NCBI GenBank assembly: GCA_963774445.1
Contig: CAVZFC010000002.1
Coordinates: 1 to 64,000, forward strand
Origin: CAVUQH01 sp963774445
GTDB lineage: Bacteria > Myxococcota_A > Polyangia > Haliangiales > Haliangiaceae
Reading direction: 5' to 3'
Length of the DNA stretch: 64,000 nucleotides
Shown one piece after another: positions 32,919 to 41,550 of this stretch. Every line of letters begins with the position of its first letter. Within the stretch, counting starts at the first letter, position 1. Both the position numbers and the translations under genes were made by a program. Under the pieces are notes generated by a model. That model did no database searches. It was not told the DNA's origin and worked only from the letters and a program-made list of their open reading frames with translations.

Positions 32919-34058
32919 GTGAAGCTTTCGACCGACGATCTGGGGCTGTTCTTCGCGCCGCGGCACCACGAGCTGGCGACCGAGCTGCGGCGGGTGGCGC
33001 CGGCGATCGCCGAGGCGTCGACCGGCGAGGACGCCGCCGCGAGGGTGGCCGCGGCGATGGGCGAGGCCGGTCTCTACCGCTGGCTGCTGCCCGCGGACGG
33101 CGGCGCCGACGTCCGCGCACTCTGCCTGGTGCGCGAGATGCTCGGGCAGGTGTCGCCGCTGGGCGACGCCATCTTCGCCGTGCAGGGCCTGGGCAGCTAT
33201 CCGGTGCTGCTGGCCGGAAGCGCGGCGCAGAAGCAGGCGCTGCTCGATCGCTTTCGCGGCGGCCAGCTGATCGGCGCTTTCGCGCTGACCGAGCCGGAGG
33301 CGGGAAGCGACGTCGCGTCGCTGGCCACCACTGCCCGACGCGACGGCGACGGCTGGCGGCTCGATGGGCGCAAGACGCTCATCTCCAACGTCGGTATCGC
33401 CGGCAGCTACGTCGTCTTCGCCAACGCCCAGCCCGCCGCGGGGCGCAAGGGAATTACCGCGTTCGTCATGCCGGCCGACGCGCCCGGCCTGCGCGAGCTG
33501 CCGATCGAATTGGGCGTCGACCATCCCCTGGGCGGGCTCGAGCTGGACGGCTGCCGGATCGGCGCCGACGGATTGCTCGGCGAGGTCGGCGGCGGCTTCG
33601 TCCTGGCGATGCAGACCCTGGATACCTTCCGGGTCAGCGTCGGCGCGGCGGCGGTCGGCATGGCGCGGCGGGCGCTCGACGAGGCGATCGCGCGAGTCGC
33701 GGCGCGGGTGCAGTTCGGCAAGCCGCTAGCGGCACAACAGCTGGTCCAGGCGCACCTGGCCGACATGGCGACCGAGCTCGACGCGGCGCGGCTGCTGGTG
33801 CTGCGCGCGGCGCACCTGAAAGACAGCGGCGCCGAGCGGGTGACCACCGAGGCGGCGATGGCCAAGCTCTACGCCACCGAGGCCGCCCAGCGGATCATCG
33901 ACGCCGCCGTGCAGCTCCACGGCGGCCTTGGGGTGACGTCGGGGGCCGTGGTCGAGAACCTCTACCGCGCGATTCGCCCGCTGCGCATCTACGAGGGGAC
34001 CAGCGAGATCCAGCGGATCATCATCGGCCGCGCGGTGGCCGGAGGTGGAAAACGATGA
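32919..34058 (+). CDS. Acyl-CoA dehydrogenase
   Basis: A 379-residue flavoenzyme starting at GTG 32919, 6 bp after the hydratase gene. Family marks are FALTEPEAGSDVASLATTAR (FAD loop), WRLDGRKTLISNVGIAG, RVQFGKPLAAQQLVQAHLAD and LRIYEGTSEIQRIIIGRAV at the C-terminus. It would introduce a double bond into the acyl-CoA made in this pathway. The gene overlaps the CoA ligase gene by 4 nt. Confidence 0.93.
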   Translation: MKLSTDDLGLFFAPRHHELATELRRVAPAIAEASTGEDAAARVAAAMGEAGLYRWLLPADGGADVRALCLVREMLGQVSPLGDAIFAVQGLGSYPVLLAGSAAQKQALLDRFRGGQLIGAFALTEPEAGSDVASLATTARRDGDGWRLDGRKTLISNVGIAGSYVVFANAQPAAGRKGITAFVMPADAPGLRELPIELGVDHPLGGLELDGCRIGADGLLGEVGGGFVLAMQTLDTFRVSVGAAAVGMARRALDEAIARVAARVQFGKPLAAQQLVQAHLADMATELDAARLLVLRAAHLKDSGAERVTTEAAMAKLYATEAAQRIIDAAVQLHGGLGVTSGAVVENLYRAIRPLRIYEGTSEIQRIIIGRAVAGGGKR

Positions 34059-35737
34059 CGACGACCCGGTTCCCCGATCGCTTCAACCTGGCCGACTACT
34101 GGCTCTTCGATCGGCTGGAAGAGGGCCTGGCCGACACCGCCGCGATTCGCTACGGCCAGCGGCGCTGGAGCTACGGCGAGGTCGCCGAGCGCGCGCGCGG
34201 GCTGGCCCGCTACCTGGTCGATGCCGGCGTCGCCCGCGAGCAGCGGGTCTACACCGTGCTCCCCGACACGCCGCCGTTTGCCTGGTCGATCTTCGCCACC
34301 CTGGCCAGCGGCGCCGTCGTGACCATGGGCAACCCGGTGGCGCCGGAGCCAGACCTGGCCTACGTCGTCGAGTACGTGCGCGCCGCCGCGGTGGTGACCA
34401 CGCCGTCGGTGGCGGTCGCCCTGGCCGATCAGCTCGAGCGGGTGCCCGAGCTGCGCGCGGTCCTGCTGGTGCCGGAGACGGCGACCGGCGAGGACCCCGA
34501 GGCGCCGGTGGTGGTGCCGCCGGAGCTCGTCGGTCGCCGCTGGGAGACGCTGGCGCTGACCGAGGCGATCGATCGCGGGCGGACGTCGCAGGCGTCGCTG
34601 CCGGCGACCCGCCGCGACGATCAGTGCGTCTGGCTGTTCACGTCCGGGTCAACCGGGCGGTCGAAGGCGGCGATGCACACCCACCGCGACTTCGCCTTCA
34701 ACACCGAGGTCTACGCCAAGGAGACCGTCGGCTATCGCCGCGGCGACGTCACCGTCAGCGTGCCGCGCCTCTTCTTCGGCTACGCCACTGGCACCAACCT
34801 GTGGTTTCCGTTCGCGGTCGGCGCCACCGTCGGCCTCTTCTCCGAGCGGCCGACGCCCGAGACCGTGGCCGGCGCGATCGAGATGTACCGGCCGACGGTG
34901 GTGACCAACGTGCCGACGATGATGGGCAAGCTGCTCGACTACGACGACGCCCGGGCCGCGGCCGGCGAGCCGCGCCTGGACATGTCGTGCGTCCGTTTCC
35001 ACCTGTCGGCGGGCGAGGCGCTGCCGCCGGCGCTGCTCGAGCGGTTCGTGGCGCGCTTCGGCTGCGACGTCTACGACGGCATCGGCTCGGCCGAGATGTT
35101 CCACATCTATTGTTCGAACCGCCCGGGCGACATTCGGCCGGGCTCGCTGGGGCGGGTGGTCGACGGCTACGAGCTGCGTGTCTTGCCGCGCGAGGCGGGC
35201 GGTCCCGGCGCCGAGCCGGTGGCACCGGGTGAGGTCGGCGTGCTCTGGGTGCGCGGCGACAGCGTGGCGCTGGGCTACTTCGAGGATCGCGACAAGAGCT
35301 GGAAGACGTTCCACGGGCACTGGTGCTGCACCGGCGACCTGTTCTCGGTCAACCGAGACGGGTACCTCTACTTCCAGGGCCGCGCCGACGACCTGTTCAA
35401 GTCGGGCGGCATCTGGGTGGCGCCGCTGGAGGTCGAGGAGTGCTTGATCGCCCACGAGGCGGTGACGCTCGCGGCGGTGATCCCGGCGTCCGACTCCGAC
35501 GGTCTGGACAAGCCCAAGGCGTTCGTCATGGTCGCCGAGACCTCGCGCGTGCGCCTGGCCGACGGTGGCGCCGCGCTGCGCGACGAGCTCAAGGCGCACG
35601 TTCGCGAGCGGCTGTCCAAGCACAAATACCCGCGCTGGGTGGTGTTCGTCAACGACCTGCCGCGCAACGATCGGGGCAAGATCAACAAGAAGCTGCTGCG
35701 CGAGCGCGAGGCAGCAGGCGAGAACCCGGGCGAATGA
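34055..35737 (+). CDS. Benzoate-CoA ligase family AMP-forming ligase
   Basis: A 560-residue adenylate-forming enzyme: WLFTSGSTGRSKAAMHTHRD (P-loop), FFGYATGTNLWFPFAVGAT, YDGIGSAEMFHIYCSNRPG, WCCTGDLFSVNRDGYLYFQG and a C-terminal LPRNDRGKINKKLL (acylation Lys). The N-terminus FNLADYWLFDRLEEGLADTA and the SAEMFHIYCSN motif match benzoate/aminobenzoate-CoA ligases rather than fatty-acyl ligases. It would activate the aromatic acid that feeds the operon. Substrate choice among benzoate, 2-aminobenzoate and related acids is not settled. Confidence 0.88.
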   Translation: MTTTRFPDRFNLADYWLFDRLEEGLADTAAIRYGQRRWSYGEVAERARGLARYLVDAGVAREQRVYTVLPDTPPFAWSIFATLASGAVVTMGNPVAPEPDLAYVVEYVRAAAVVTTPSVAVALADQLERVPELRAVLLVPETATGEDPEAPVVVPPELVGRRWETLALTEAIDRGRTSQASLPATRRDDQCVWLFTSGSTGRSKAAMHTHRDFAFNTEVYAKETVGYRRGDVTVSVPRLFFGYATGTNLWFPFAVGATVGLFSERPTPETVAGAIEMYRPTVVTNVPTMMGKLLDYDDARAAAGEPRLDMSCVRFHLSAGEALPPALLERFVARFGCDVYDGIGSAEMFHIYCSNRPGDIRPGSLGRVVDGYELRVLPREAGGPGAEPVAPGEVGVLWVRGDSVALGYFEDRDKSWKTFHGHWCCTGDLFSVNRDGYLYFQGRADDLFKSGGIWVAPLEVEECLIAHEAVTLAAVIPASDSDGLDKPKAFVMVAETSRVRLADGGAALRDELKAHVRERLSKHKYPRWVVFVNDLPRNDRGKINKKLLREREAAGENPGE

Positions 35738-36492
35738 GCCGCTTCGCCCTCGAGGCCGAGACCACCCGCAGCTTTGCCGCGCTGGTCGCCGATGCCCGGC
35801 CGCTGGCGATCCTTCTGCCGGTCGGGTCGGTCGAGCCGCACGGGCCGCACATGACGCTGGCGGCCGACACGGTGATCTCGCAGGCGGCGGCCGAGCGGGC
35901 GGCGGCGGCGCTGGAGGAGGGCGGCGTCATCGCGCGATTGGCGCCGGCGGTGCCGTACGGCGTGACCCACTGCGCGGAGAAGTTTGCCGGCGCGGTGTCG
36001 GTGCCGGCCGAGGCACTGACGCTGTTCCTCCACTCGGTGGTCAGCGGCTACCTGGCGACCGGCGCCGATCACGTCTGCCTGGTCAACAACCACCTCGAGC
36101 CGGCGCACGACCGCGCGGTGCGCGCGGCGATCGTCGGGGTCGAGGCGGGGCGCGCGTCGGTCGCCTGTCCCCTGACCCGGCGCTGGGCACGCACGCTGGG
36201 CGCCGAGTTCAAGAGCGGCGCCTGCCACGCCGGCCGCTACGAGACCTCGATCGTCATGGCCGCGCGGCCCGAGCTGGTCGACGATCAGGCCCGGGCGGTC
36301 CTGCCCGAGGTGCCGATCAGCCTGTCGGAAAAGCTGGGCGCCGGCATCGGTGACTTCGTCGACATGGGCCTTGTCGACGCCTACGCAGGTGCGCCGGCCG
36401 AGGCGACGGCAGGGGAGGGCGACGAGCTGCTCGATCGCCTGTGCGAGATGATCGTCGCCGAGGTCCGCGAAACGCTCATGCCGTCGCGGTGA
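35734..36492 (+). CDS. Creatininase family amidohydrolase
   Basis: A 252-residue metal-dependent amidohydrolase: LPVGSVEPHGPHMTLAADT, VNNHLEPAHDRAVRAA, and CHAGRYETSIVM give the metal-binding Glu/His/Asp set of the creatininase/MftE group. As the last gene of the operon it may open a lactam or amide formed from a nitrogen-bearing ring. Its 3' end overlaps the convergent gene ending at 36476 by 17 bp. Confidence 0.85.
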   Translation: MSRFALEAETTRSFAALVADARPLAILLPVGSVEPHGPHMTLAADTVISQAAAERAAAALEEGGVIARLAPAVPYGVTHCAEKFAGAVSVPAEALTLFLHSVVSGYLATGADHVCLVNNHLEPAHDRAVRAAIVGVEAGRASVACPLTRRWARTLGAEFKSGACHAGRYETSIVMAARPELVDDQARAVLPEVPISLSEKLGAGIGDFVDMGLVDAYAGAPAEATAGEGDELLDRLCEMIVAEVRETLMPSR

Positions 36493-37939
36493 TCGCGTCG
36501 GTGTCGATGCGGGCGATGCGGCCGGAGCGCTCGGCGGGGACGGTCGCGGCCGGCAGCGCCGTGGGCTCGTCGTCGTCGTCGATCGAGCCGCTGACCGGCG
36601 GAATCGGCAGGTCGGGCAGGCTCGACATGGTCGGCGGGCGCGGCGGCGGCGGCGGCGAGGCGTGGACCGGCGTGGGCCGGCGGCGGCGTGGTGGCGGGGT
36701 CTCGGCTCCGTGCGGGACCGCCAGCGGGAACTCGCGGCCGACGAACTCGGTGGTCGCCTCGGACGACAGCCCGACCGACTCGAAGACCCGCTGGTAGCGC
36801 TCGGGCAGCGGCGCGAACTTGGCCTCGAGCTGGGCGCGCGGCACGAACAGCTCTTCGCGGCGGCCGTCGCCGGTGTCGCGCTTGAGGATCAGCTCGCCGG
36901 GAACGCGGCTGCGCAGGCGCATCTCCCGCACGATCGGGGCGATGGTGCCGAGGACCGCCTCGGCCAGCTCGGCCGGCTCCTCGGTCACCCCGAGCGAGCA
37001 CTCTGCGAAGGTTCCACCGACCAGCGTGTCGCGGTGGCGTCGCAGGTCGTGCAAGCCTTTCTCGATCTGCTGCCACAAAGCGTCCAGGGCGACGGCGCTG
37101 TCGCCGGAGATGGTCAGGGTGTGGCCGACCTTGCTGCCGTCGGCCGCCAGCCGGGTGATCCGCGGCAGCGCCTGATCCTCTTGCCGCATCACCACCGAGA
37201 AGCCCTCGGACGGCTTGTTGTGATGGCGGCGCAGCTCGAACGCGCTGCGCTCGGGCGAGTGCTCGGCCTCGACGATGTAGTATTTGTGCAGGCGCTGGCT
37301 GCCGACAGCCTTTCGCCGCAGGAAGCTGGGGTCGCGCTGCAGCTCGATCTCCAGGTGCGGCGTGAGTTCGCCGACGCGGACCGGGCCCGACCAGGTGTGC
37401 GCGTCGGGCAAGGCGCAGGTAAACTCGGCGGTGAGATCGCAGGCCGGGTTGAGCGCGCGCAGCACCACGGCGGGCGCCGCCTGCGCGGCGTCGTAGACCC
37501 AGCGGATCAACCAGCGGGTCTTGGGCAGCTGGTGCTCGAGCAGGAGTTGGGCCAACGCCTCGACCACCATGTCGGCCAGGTCGTTGCCCATCGCGGCGCG
37601 GATGGCGGCGTCGCGGCGCCGCTCGACACCAATGGTCGCCTGCCGGACCGCGCCCTCGGTTAACTGCTGGATCCGCTGGGCGGTCGCTTCGCTCGTGCGC
37701 TCCGCTTTGGCCGCTGGCAGCATCGGGCGGATGCTGGCGTTGACCGCGCGCCCGAGCACCGCCAACCGCTTGAGCTCCTCGTCCGCGCGAGTGCGGATTG
37801 CCGCCACCTTGCGGCGGCGCTCCTCGGCCTCCATGTCCGCGAGGAACAGGCCCACGCACGCCTCGGTCGCCGCGACGATCGTGTCTATGAAGTTGTCGTC
37901 GAACGGAAACGGCGTGGCGTCGCCATAGCGGTACATCAT
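36476..37939 (-). CDS. Hypothetical protein with long helical domain and Pro-rich tail
   Basis: A 487-residue protein with GGAG 5 nt before the ATG. Residues 1-110 are strongly charged and helical (EAEERRRKVAAIRTRADEEL). A central mixed domain includes HKYYIVEAEHSPERSAFELR and DRPSFLRRKAVGSQ-like parts. The last 90 residues are Pro/Arg/Asp-rich (TPPPRRRRPTPVHASPPPPP). No signal peptide or catalytic motif is seen, so it is probably cytoplasmic. It is likely limited to myxobacteria. Function unknown. Confidence 0.65.
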   Translation of the reverse strand: MMYRYGDATPFPFDDNFIDTIVAATEACVGLFLADMEAEERRRKVAAIRTRADEELKRLAVLGRAVNASIRPMLPAAKAERTSEATAQRIQQLTEGAVRQATIGVERRRDAAIRAAMGNDLADMVVEALAQLLLEHQLPKTRWLIRWVYDAAQAAPAVVLRALNPACDLTAEFTCALPDAHTWSGPVRVGELTPHLEIELQRDPSFLRRKAVGSQRLHKYYIVEAEHSPERSAFELRRHHNKPSEGFSVVMRQEDQALPRITRLAADGSKVGHTLTISGDSAVALDALWQQIEKGLHDLRRHRDTLVGGTFAECSLGVTEEPAELAEAVLGTIAPIVREMRLRSRVPGELILKRDTGDGRREELFVPRAQLEAKFAPLPERYQRVFESVGLSSEATTEFVGREFPLAVPHGAETPPPRRRRPTPVHASPPPPPRPPTMSSLPDLPIPPVSGSIDDDDEPTALPAATVPAERSGRIARIDTDAITATA

Positions 37940-38159
37940 TCTCCTACCCCCGGCAGTCGGTCATCCACGATCTATGGTGAGCAACCCGCGTGCCACGCGG
38001 GCCACCCCCAATGATCCGCACACTTGGTGCAACCCAGCGACCTCGACCCTGGGACCCACCGCCCCGCCCCCGGGGGGGACACGCACGGCCCACAAAACCC
38101 CGCGCCACCACTGCGGAATTCGATCGAACTGCCCAATCATTCCGGCGCCGGGGCGCGGA
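37940..38159. other. Intergenic region without a gene
   Basis: 220 bp between two minus-strand genes. A short perfect hairpin (CCCGCGTG/CACGCGGG, about 37987-38003) is the only structure seen; no promoter or terminator can be called firmly. Confidence 0.4.
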
Positions 38160-39005
38160 TCAGCCGGGGATCTCGCCCCCGGCCCAACCGGCCGGCTCTT
38201 CGAGGTAGTCACAAAGGCGCGCGATCGCCTGGGCCGCGTAGTGACCGTCCTCGATCCGCTCGTCGAAGGTGAACTTGAGCTTCACCCCCCAGCGGGCCTC
38301 GACCCGTCCATCGCCGACCACCATCGCTATCTGCTCGATGCGCCCGAGGGTGCAGAACAGTGGGCAGTTGCCGTACTCGTACAGGTGGTGATACGCGGCG
38401 TCGATCCGCAGACTGCCCAGGTTGGCGACGAAGACGCTGGCGTACATCGGGTCGTGCTCGAGCAGCGCGCGCGGCGCCAGGTTGACCGCATCGAGCGCGC
38501 GCACCAGTCGGACCGCGCCGTCGAGCAGCGGCGCCGGCAGCCGCAGCAGCAGGCCGACCTCCTTGTCCACCGACGACGCCCGCTCCGAGCGCGCCTCGTC
38601 GATGCCGCCGTGCAGCGCGGTGACCACGTCGTCGAACGGCTCGTCGGGCTCGAAGCGCCGCTTGACCACCGACAGCGGTGCGTCGTCGTCCATCCGCTTC
38701 TTGGCGGCGAACGAGATGTAGACGCCGTCGCGCTGGTGCAGGCGGCGCCCCGACACGAACCGGTTGAGCCGCGGCCGCTCGTGCAGCACCCGCGCCAGCG
38801 CCGCCAGCAGCAGGTGGAAGAACGTCGCGTGGTCGGCGGCGCCGCGGTTGCGCTGCTCGAGCCAGGGCAGGGTGCGCGACAAATCCACGGTCTGCTCGAA
38901 CAGCACCGCGGACTCGTTCTTGCCGCGCATGAGGAACGGAATCATGCGCCGGTAGGCCGGAACGCCGCGGGCCACGCGGCCATCGAATCGGCGAAATGGC
39001 GACAT
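38160..39005 (-). CDS. 2-oxoacid dehydrogenase E2-like acyltransferase domain protein
   Basis: A 281-residue protein resembling the catalytic CAT-fold of dihydrolipoamide acyltransferases, with no lipoyl or binding domains. The N-terminal ADHATFFHLLLAALARVL and RPRLNRFVSGRRLHQRDGVYI match the family. The C-terminal active-site region is KFTFDERIEDGHYAAQAIARL, where the usual DHRxxDG appears as DERIEDG; the active His is replaced by Glu. That makes normal acyl transfer doubtful. It stands alone in its strand block. An acyltransferase or non-catalytic homologue are both possible. Confidence 0.65.
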   Translation of the reverse strand: MSPFRRFDGRVARGVPAYRRMIPFLMRGKNESAVLFEQTVDLSRTLPWLEQRNRGAADHATFFHLLLAALARVLHERPRLNRFVSGRRLHQRDGVYISFAAKKRMDDDAPLSVVKRRFEPDEPFDDVVTALHGGIDEARSERASSVDKEVGLLLRLPAPLLDGAVRLVRALDAVNLAPRALLEHDPMYASVFVANLGSLRIDAAYHHLYEYGNCPLFCTLGRIEQIAMVVGDGRVEARWGVKLKFTFDERIEDGHYAAQAIARLCDYLEEPAGWAGGEIPG

Positions 39006-39040
39006 GCGGCGAGGCTAGCACGCCGCACCGCGACGGGGCG

Positions 39041-39556
39041 CTACTCGCCGATCCCGTGCTTTTTCTTCATCTGGTCCATCACCCGGCCGTACTCGATGTC
39101 CCAGGCGCTGGTGCCCTCTTCGAGGTTGCGGATGCGCTCGCGGACCTCGCGGTCGAGCTCCTCGTCCACGGCCATGTGCCGGTTGAGGATCTCCTTCATC
39201 TTGCGCCGCAGGCTGACGTCCTCGGCGAAGATCTCCTCGATGTGGGCCGACTGCATGAACAGCTCGAGGATCTGGGTGACGATCCAATTGATCCCCTCGT
39301 CGCCCAGGCCGAAGTCCTTCTGTTCGGCCAGCGAGCGCTTGGTCCGGCCGAGGGCGCTGTAGCCGAGGCCGCGGATCTCCAGGATGTCCTTGGCGCGCTC
39401 AGTGAGCTCTCGGTCGACGCGCAGGTACTCCTTGAGCACCGAGGCGACGTCGAGCTCGGCCTCGTGACGGTCCGACACCTCGATGTCGCCGTCGTTGACC
39501 AGCCGAGTGATGACCTCGCCCGAGATCGAGTCGATTTTGCCTGCGTAGAGCTTCAT
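39041..39556 (-). CDS. DUF507 family protein (double-length)
   Basis: A 171-residue cytoplasmic protein rich in helices and charge. It starts MKLYAGKIDSISGEVITRLV, and a second copy-like segment occurs from about residue 90 (FMQSAHIEEIFAEDVSLRRK, LNRHMAVDEELDREV). Ordinary DUF507 proteins are about 90 residues; this one looks like two units joined, as seen in related myxobacteria. Function unknown. Confidence 0.75.
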   Translation of the reverse strand: MKLYAGKIDSISGEVITRLVNDGDIEVSDRHEAELDVASVLKEYLRVDRELTERAKDILEIRGLGYSALGRTKRSLAEQKDFGLGDEGINWIVTQILELFMQSAHIEEIFAEDVSLRRKMKEILNRHMAVDEELDREVRERIRNLEEGTSAWDIEYGRVMDQMKKKHGIGE

Positions 39557-39629
39557 TGGCGCTCGGGGAATCTAGGCGGCAGACCGGGTGCTGTCAACGT
39601 CCGAGCCGGGCTAAGCTGCGCCGGTAACC

Positions 39630-40073
39630 ATGGAGAATGAGAGCATCGTTCCGCGGCTCCTGGTGGTGGCCGGGCTGGTGGTCAACGGCCAGCGGGTCCT
39701 CCTGACCCAGCGCCGGGCGGACCAGTCGCTGGCCCTGCAGTGGGAGCTCCCCGGCGGTAAGGTCGAGCCCGGCGAGAGCCCGGTCGAGGCGCTGGCCCGC
39801 GAGCTTCGGGAAGAGATCGGGGCGCGGGTCCAGGTGGGCGTGATCTGGGAGGTTCTTTACCACCGGTACCCCGATTTCGAGCTGGTGATGCTGGTCTACC
39901 GGTGCGCTCTCGAGCCCGGGGAGACGGCTCGGCCGATCGAGGTCGCGGAGCTGGCGTGGTGCCTGCCGCCACAGCTGGCGCAGTACGACGTCTTGCCGGC
40001 CGATGCTCCCCTGATCGACCGTTTGGTCCGCGAAGGACCACCCCCGATGCGCGAAAAAGCGCCGGTAGTTTGA
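39630..40073 (+). CDS. Nudix hydrolase, MutT-like
   Basis: A 147-residue Nudix protein with the full box GKVEPGESPVEALARELREE followed by IG, directly preceded by LQWELPG. Size and layout fit a MutT-type 8-oxo-dGTP diphosphatase that cleans the nucleotide pool, though other nucleoside diphosphate substrates are possible. It ends one base before the kinase-like gene, suggesting co-transcription. Confidence 0.88.
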   Translation: MENESIVPRLLVVAGLVVNGQRVLLTQRRADQSLALQWELPGGKVEPGESPVEALARELREEIGARVQVGVIWEVLYHRYPDFELVMLVYRCALEPGETARPIEVAELAWCLPPQLAQYDVLPADAPLIDRLVREGPPPMREKAPVV

Positions 40074-41534
40074 TTGAGCCTGCTGGAAAATCTACAATTT
40101 GCGCGCATGGAGGGGCGGACCAAAGTCACGAAGGAAGTTCTGTGCGAGGAGTCCCGCTTCATCCTCGCCAACGTCATGGCCGAGGCGCGCTACGGGCGCC
40201 AGAACCGCTATGACGATATTCGTCGCGTGTGCGAGGGAGCGGTGTCGATTCCGTTTTCGGAATACATCTCGTTCCTGACCAGCGCCGGCTACCTGGCCCA
40301 CGACCGCGCCACCGAGACGCTGGAAGTGACGGCCGAGGGGGAAAAGATTGTCAACGGCGGCAAGCTCACCGAGCTCACGGAGCGCGCGGTGCAACATTTC
40401 AAGAATGCGCGCGCCAAACGGCGGGCCGAACACCATTCGGTGAGTGCGCCGTTGTCCTCGGGCGGAAGAGCTACAGCAACGGTCGGTGGTGAAATCCAGA
40501 ACTCGTCGGAGCTGCTCGACAGCCGATACGAGAAGCTGGCGACCATCGGGTCTGGTGGGATTGGCGTGGTCTATCGGGCCCGCCAGGTCCCGCTCAATCG
40601 CGAGGTGGCGCTGAAAGAGATCCGCGATCTGTTCGGATTCTTCAGCGACTCGCAGCGCGGCGAGATCGTGCGCCGCTTCACCGACGTGGTGCGCGCGTGG
40701 GCCAGCCTGGCCCATCCCAACATCCTGCCGATCCACGACGTAAACCTGGAGCGCGAGTTCCCGTACGTGGTCACCGAGCTGGCTCCCAACGGGTCAACGC
40801 GGCGGCTAATTTCGGACGCCGAGCACATCCCGGTATCGCTGGCGCTGCGCTACCTGTTGCAGGCGCTGCACGCGCTACGCGCGGCTCACGCCCAGCGGGT
40901 GATCCACCGCGGGCTCAAGCCGGAGAACCTGCTGATCGACGCCTACGGCAACCTGAAGATCAGCGACTTCGGCTTCACGCGCATCGTCGAGCGCGACACC
41001 TCGGCCCGCCAGCGGCAGGTCTACGTCGGCATGGGCAACATCGCCTACATGGCGCCGGAGCTTTACACCGACGCCTCGGGCGCGGGACCGCAGGCCGACA
41101 TCTACGCCATGGGCATCATCTTCTACGAGCTGCTCACACGAAAGCTGCCGGGCCGCCGCTGCCTGATGCCGACCGAGGTCAACGCCCGGTTGCCCAAGGG
41201 CATCGACGACATCTTCGATCGCATGACCCGTGATTCGCGCACCGAGCGCTACACCAGCGTCAACGACATCCTCGAGGATCTGCACACCATGGACGGGCTC
41301 ACCGACGTGCTCGAGCCCAGCGATCAGGTGCAGGTCGCCGAGAACCCGCTGGAGAAGATCGAGTTCCGCGAGAACGAGACCCCGGTCGCGCCCCCGGCCG
41401 AGGAAGCCGTGGCGGCAGCCGACCCCCCGCTCGCGGCGGGTGACGGCGAGAAGAAAGAGGTGGAGAGCAAGGACGACGAAAAGTCGGCCAAGCGCCGCCC
41501 CTACTCCTACCGCCAGCGCCACAAGAAGGGGTAG
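40074..41534 (+). CDS. Predicted pseudokinase (Ser/Thr kinase-like) with N-terminal domain
   Basis: A 486-residue protein from TTG 40074 (ATG 40107 is an alternative). Residues about 1-115 form a helix-rich domain resembling a winged helix (SYLTSAGYL-type pattern, here FLTSAGYLAHDRATETLEVT). From about 152 there is a protein kinase fold: IGSGGIGVVYRAR, EVALKEIR, ISDFGF and GNIAYMAPELY. The catalytic loop reads HRGLKPENLL, so the catalytic Asp of HRD is Gly (codon 40911-40913). Lys, DFG and Gly loop are kept, so ATP may still bind. A Glu/Ala-rich tail and a basic end (KRRPYSYRQRHKKG) follow. Convergent with the AAA-TPR gene. Confidence 0.85.
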   Translation: MSLLENLQFARMEGRTKVTKEVLCEESRFILANVMAEARYGRQNRYDDIRRVCEGAVSIPFSEYISFLTSAGYLAHDRATETLEVTAEGEKIVNGGKLTELTERAVQHFKNARAKRRAEHHSVSAPLSSGGRATATVGGEIQNSSELLDSRYEKLATIGSGGIGVVYRARQVPLNREVALKEIRDLFGFFSDSQRGEIVRRFTDVVRAWASLAHPNILPIHDVNLEREFPYVVTELAPNGSTRRLISDAEHIPVSLALRYLLQALHALRAAHAQRVIHRGLKPENLLIDAYGNLKISDFGFTRIVERDTSARQRQVYVGMGNIAYMAPELYTDASGAGPQADIYAMGIIFYELLTRKLPGRRCLMPTEVNARLPKGIDDIFDRMTRDSRTERYTSVNDILEDLHTMDGLTDVLEPSDQVQVAENPLEKIEFRENETPVAPPAEEAVAAADPPLAAGDGEKKEVESKDDEKSAKRRPYSYRQRHKKG

Positions 41535-41550
41535 GGAAGAGACCAGAGCG

